Assembly: GCA_021836665.1 (NCBI GenBank) | Contig: JAKBHQ010000137.1 | Location: forward strand, 1-7,591 | Source: Thermoplasmata archaeon | Lineage (GTDB): Bacteria > Actinomycetota > Acidimicrobiia > Acidimicrobiales > Acidimicrobiaceae | Direction of reading: 5' to 3' | Length of the DNA: 7,591 nt | In this document: positions 5,430 through 7,591 of the stretch, in pieces | How the letters are laid out: every line of letters begins with the position of its first letter | How positions within the stretch are numbered: the stretch's first letter is position 1 | Notes under the pieces: generated by a model | Told to the model about the DNA's origin: nothing | Database searches by the model: none | The model's input: only the letters and a program-made list of their open reading frames with translations | Made by a program: the position numbers and the translations under genes

Positions 5430-7591
5430 TGGCGGGTCCTGCTGAAGGATCAAACTCAGTTGGCCCAAATGTATTGCAGGTCAAGGACCACGGCGCAAGG
5501 GTCCAAATAGCGGAGCAGCTTGAAAGGACCTTGTTTGTCGAGGCTGGAGCTGGCAGCGGCAAGACCACTTCCCTCGTGGAAAGGGTAAAGAATCTCATCC
5601 TGATCGAGGGCGTAAGTATCTCCAAGATCGTCGCAATTACCTTTACTGAGAAATCGGCCAAAGAGCTTTTGGAGAGGATAACCTTCGAGCTAGCCGACCT
5701 CGAAGCATGCGAAGAGGAAGAAATCTCTTTGATGAGAATCAAACGAGCGCTCTCGGAGATTGAAGGGGCCCCTATTGGAACGATCCACTCCTTCGCAAGG
5801 AGGGTACTGAGCGGCTTTACCTTTGAGGCTGGACTTACTCCTGAAATCGAAGTATTAGACGAAATAGAGAAGGAAATTGAGTTCGAAACCCGCTTCGAAG
5901 CCTTCCTGTCAACATTGTTGCAGACCCAACCAGATCCACACGGGCTTGACCCCCTACCATGGGCTATGGTGGTCGCACATTCCCAGGGTGCAAGCCTCTC
6001 AGTTATTAAAAAAGCCGCCAGAGCACTAGATGCGGCTTGGCCACTGCTCTCAAGGACAACAACCTCCAGCCCTAAACCTACTCCCAGGTTAATCCCCGAA
6101 CTAGTGGCGAAAAATAGTCAACTCTTATCACTTACCAATGAGTTAATGGGGCTGCTTGACCCGGATAAGACGGCCGCAAAGAGATGTCTGAAGCTCTATA
6201 AATTTGCCCAACTGCTGTCGGATCCATTGTCATCAAGCGATCTGTTTTTACTCTTAGAAGTGCTAAAAGATGCGCCCAACCTTAGCGGGAGAAGACCGAG
6301 GACCAAGGTACCTCCAAACGCAGGTGAGGCGCGGATAGCAGAGTTGACCGGAGCCACCGAGGAGATCTACGGCGAGATTATCGACATCAAGACCCACTAC
6401 ATCCAGCACTGGTTGTCGGTCCTCAGTGACGCCTTAGTTGAATTTACATTCGAAGGGGTACAAGACAGACGTACAGAGGGACGTCTTAGCTACGAAGACC
6501 TTCTAGGAATGGCACGCGACCTTATTCTGGGACCCAATTCAAGAGCCGTGCTAGAGCAGCTTGGTCAGCAATACACCCACTATCTAATCGACGAATTTCA
6601 AGATACAGACCCGCTCCAAGTCGAACTTATCTTCGCTTTGGCTGGAATGAGTACCCCCGTTTCGGAAGCAGCTCAAGGGTCAATAAAGGGGGGATCCCTC
6701 TTCTTCGTCGGTGACCCCAAACAGTCAATTTACCGCTTTAGAGGGGCGGACCTCCGCCAATTCAACTCCGTTAGGTCCCAGATAGAGCCACTTGGTGGTG
6801 GCCTAGTCGAGCTAACAACTAATTTCAGAAGTCGGATCGGGATCGTTAACTTTATCAACTCGATTTTCGAAAGACTCCTGGATGGATCCGCTCAGGGTTA
6901 CTCGTTCAAGGCTCTAACGCCTTACGTCGATGACCAGCTAGAGCAGCCTTCGGTACTCATGCTCGGACCGATCGAAGCGATCCAGAGTACTCTCATAGGC
7001 CCGATCAGAGACCAGGAGGCCCTAGCCGTCGTCGCCCAGATAGACGAGTTGATAAAAAGTGGCACCATGATTAGAGACCGTTTTACCAACGAGCTTAGAG
7101 CGATCAACGAATCCGACATAGCGATACTCTCTCCGAGAAGGTCGGGGTTTGACTCGATAATCCAGGAGTTGGATTCCTCCCCCTATCAATACGCCATCGG
7201 CTCGATAATCTCGGTCTATCGGTCACCCGAGATCAATGATGTACTGGACACCCTTAGCGCAATTGACGACCCGGGGAACGAGATATACGTCCTCAAAGCC
7301 CTAAGGTCTCCACTTTTCGGCCTCTCGGACAAGGAAATATACCACTACATAAAAGATCTCGACCGTAGAATCAACTTTGAACTCGATCCCCCTCCACCGA
7401 GTGACGGGGATAGCTCTGTAGCTGGAGCACTTAGCTATTTGAAGCAAAAACGCTTCGCCCTCGCGTCCATGAACGTATACGAAATGATCGAATCAATTGT
7501 TTCCGAGAGACTCTGCTTTGAGATCGCGGAATTTGACAGAAAACCTCAGCAGAGCCGTTCAAGATACAGACTACTCCTCGAAGAGGCTCGC
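5429..7591 (+). CDS. addA: AddA/RecB-like UvrD-family ATP-dependent helicase, 3' end beyond window
   Basis: The frame is open from ATG 5429 to the last base, giving 721 codons with no stop; the gene is cut by the window edge. It encodes a superfamily 1A (UvrD/RecB-type) 3'-5' DNA helicase subunit that would unwind broken ends with the upstream nuclease subunit. Motifs in order: Q-motif region D20-H21-GAR; Walker A GAGSGKTT (40-47); motif Ia ITFTEKSA (70-77); motif Ic TIHSFARR (118-125); LSYEDLL (353-359); Walker B IDEFQDTD (387-394); motif III GDPKQSIYRFRGA (428-440); motif IV NFRS (465-468); then the 2B-domain segment with LRSPLFG (625-631), typical of AddA/RecB-like proteins. The catalytic lysine K45, D388-E389 and Q432 are all present, so ATPase activity is expected. 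The Q-motif glutamine appears replaced by His21. Motifs V and VI, and any C-terminal nuclease domain that would separate an AddA from a nuclease-less helicase, lie outside. It is cytoplasmic and translated with the upstream gene. Confidence 0.92.
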   Translation, partial: MAGPAEGSNSVGPNVLQVKDHGARVQIAEQLERTLFVEAGAGSGKTTSLVERVKNLILIEGVSISKIVAITFTEKSAKELLERITFELADLEACEEEEISLMRIKRALSEIEGAPIGTIHSFARRVLSGFTFEAGLTPEIEVLDEIEKEIEFETRFEAFLSTLLQTQPDPHGLDPLPWAMVVAHSQGASLSVIKKAARALDAAWPLLSRTTTSSPKPTPRLIPELVAKNSQLLSLTNELMGLLDPDKTAAKRCLKLYKFAQLLSDPLSSSDLFLLLEVLKDAPNLSGRRPRTKVPPNAGEARIAELTGATEEIYGEIIDIKTHYIQHWLSVLSDALVEFTFEGVQDRRTEGRLSYEDLLGMARDLILGPNSRAVLEQLGQQYTHYLIDEFQDTDPLQVELIFALAGMSTPVSEAAQGSIKGGSLFFVGDPKQSIYRFRGADLRQFNSVRSQIEPLGGGLVELTTNFRSRIGIVNFINSIFERLLDGSAQGYSFKALTPYVDDQLEQPSVLMLGPIEAIQSTLIGPIRDQEALAVVAQIDELIKSGTMIRDRFTNELRAINESDIAILSPRRSGFDSIIQELDSSPYQYAIGSIISVYRSPEINDVLDTLSAIDDPGNEIYVLKALRSPLFGLSDKEIYHYIKDLDRRINFELDPPPPSDGDSSVAGALSYLKQKRFALASMNVYEMIESIVSERLCFEIAEFDRKPQQSRSRYRLLLEEAR

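Noticed and set aside
5629..5638. Another near-copy of the array motif (GTCGCAATT) inside the helicase gene
   Set aside because: It encodes part of motif Ia (IVAIT) and is a shorter, single match, consistent with chance.
5293..5742. A 149-codon - strand frame across the addB/addA junction
   Set aside because: It is antisense to two well-supported genes, is serine-rich and without motifs, and covers the Walker A region of the helicase, so it is a shadow frame.
2172..7591. Reading the two large genes as a new anti-phage defence system
   Set aside because: Motif order, gene order and overlap fit the known AddAB/RecBC-type repair enzymes, and no other defence gene or mobile element is nearby.

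Overview
The window carries four protein-coding genes, all on the + strand. It looks like a chromosomal segment of an actinobacterium of moderate G+C (roughly half by eye, not counted). The basis is a PPOX-fold protein of the F420-dependent type, and an AddAB-type helicase/nuclease pair whose motif wording resembles actinobacterial versions. An assignment nearer to Acidimicrobiia is possible but is inference only. No rRNA, tRNA, CRISPR array, insertion sequence or phage gene was seen.

Layout: 1-122 is an upstream region with two copies of a 9-bp motif and a good ribosome binding site. 123-515 encodes a 130-residue PPOX-class (F420/flavin) oxidoreductase. 516-833 is a 318-bp gene-free stretch holding a terminator-like stem-loop, a second inverted repeat, one copy of a TTGTCGCAATTT motif and a possible 7-codon leader ORF. 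834-2036 encodes a 12-helix major facilitator superfamily permease of unknown substrate. 2037-2171 is a short intergenic region dominated by a 10-bp tandem repeat with the same motif. 2172-5429 encodes a 1085-residue AddB/RecC-like subunit with a C-terminal PD-(D/E)XK nuclease and no recognisable ATP site. 5429 to the window end encodes the N-terminal 721 residues of an AddA/RecB-like UvrD-family helicase, cut by the window edge.

The last two genes overlap by one base (TAATG), with a strong Shine-Dalgarno sequence inside the end of the first. They almost certainly form one translationally coupled operon for a heterodimeric enzyme that resects DNA double-strand ends for recombinational repair. 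The first two genes have no evident functional link with the operon.

The points most worth following are the 10-bp-period repeat in front of the repair operon, the exact 12-bp match to it in front of the transporter gene, and an apparent missing fourth cysteine in the nuclease subunit's iron-sulfur-cluster signature. The core genes belong to known families; I did not find convincing evidence of an entirely new system.
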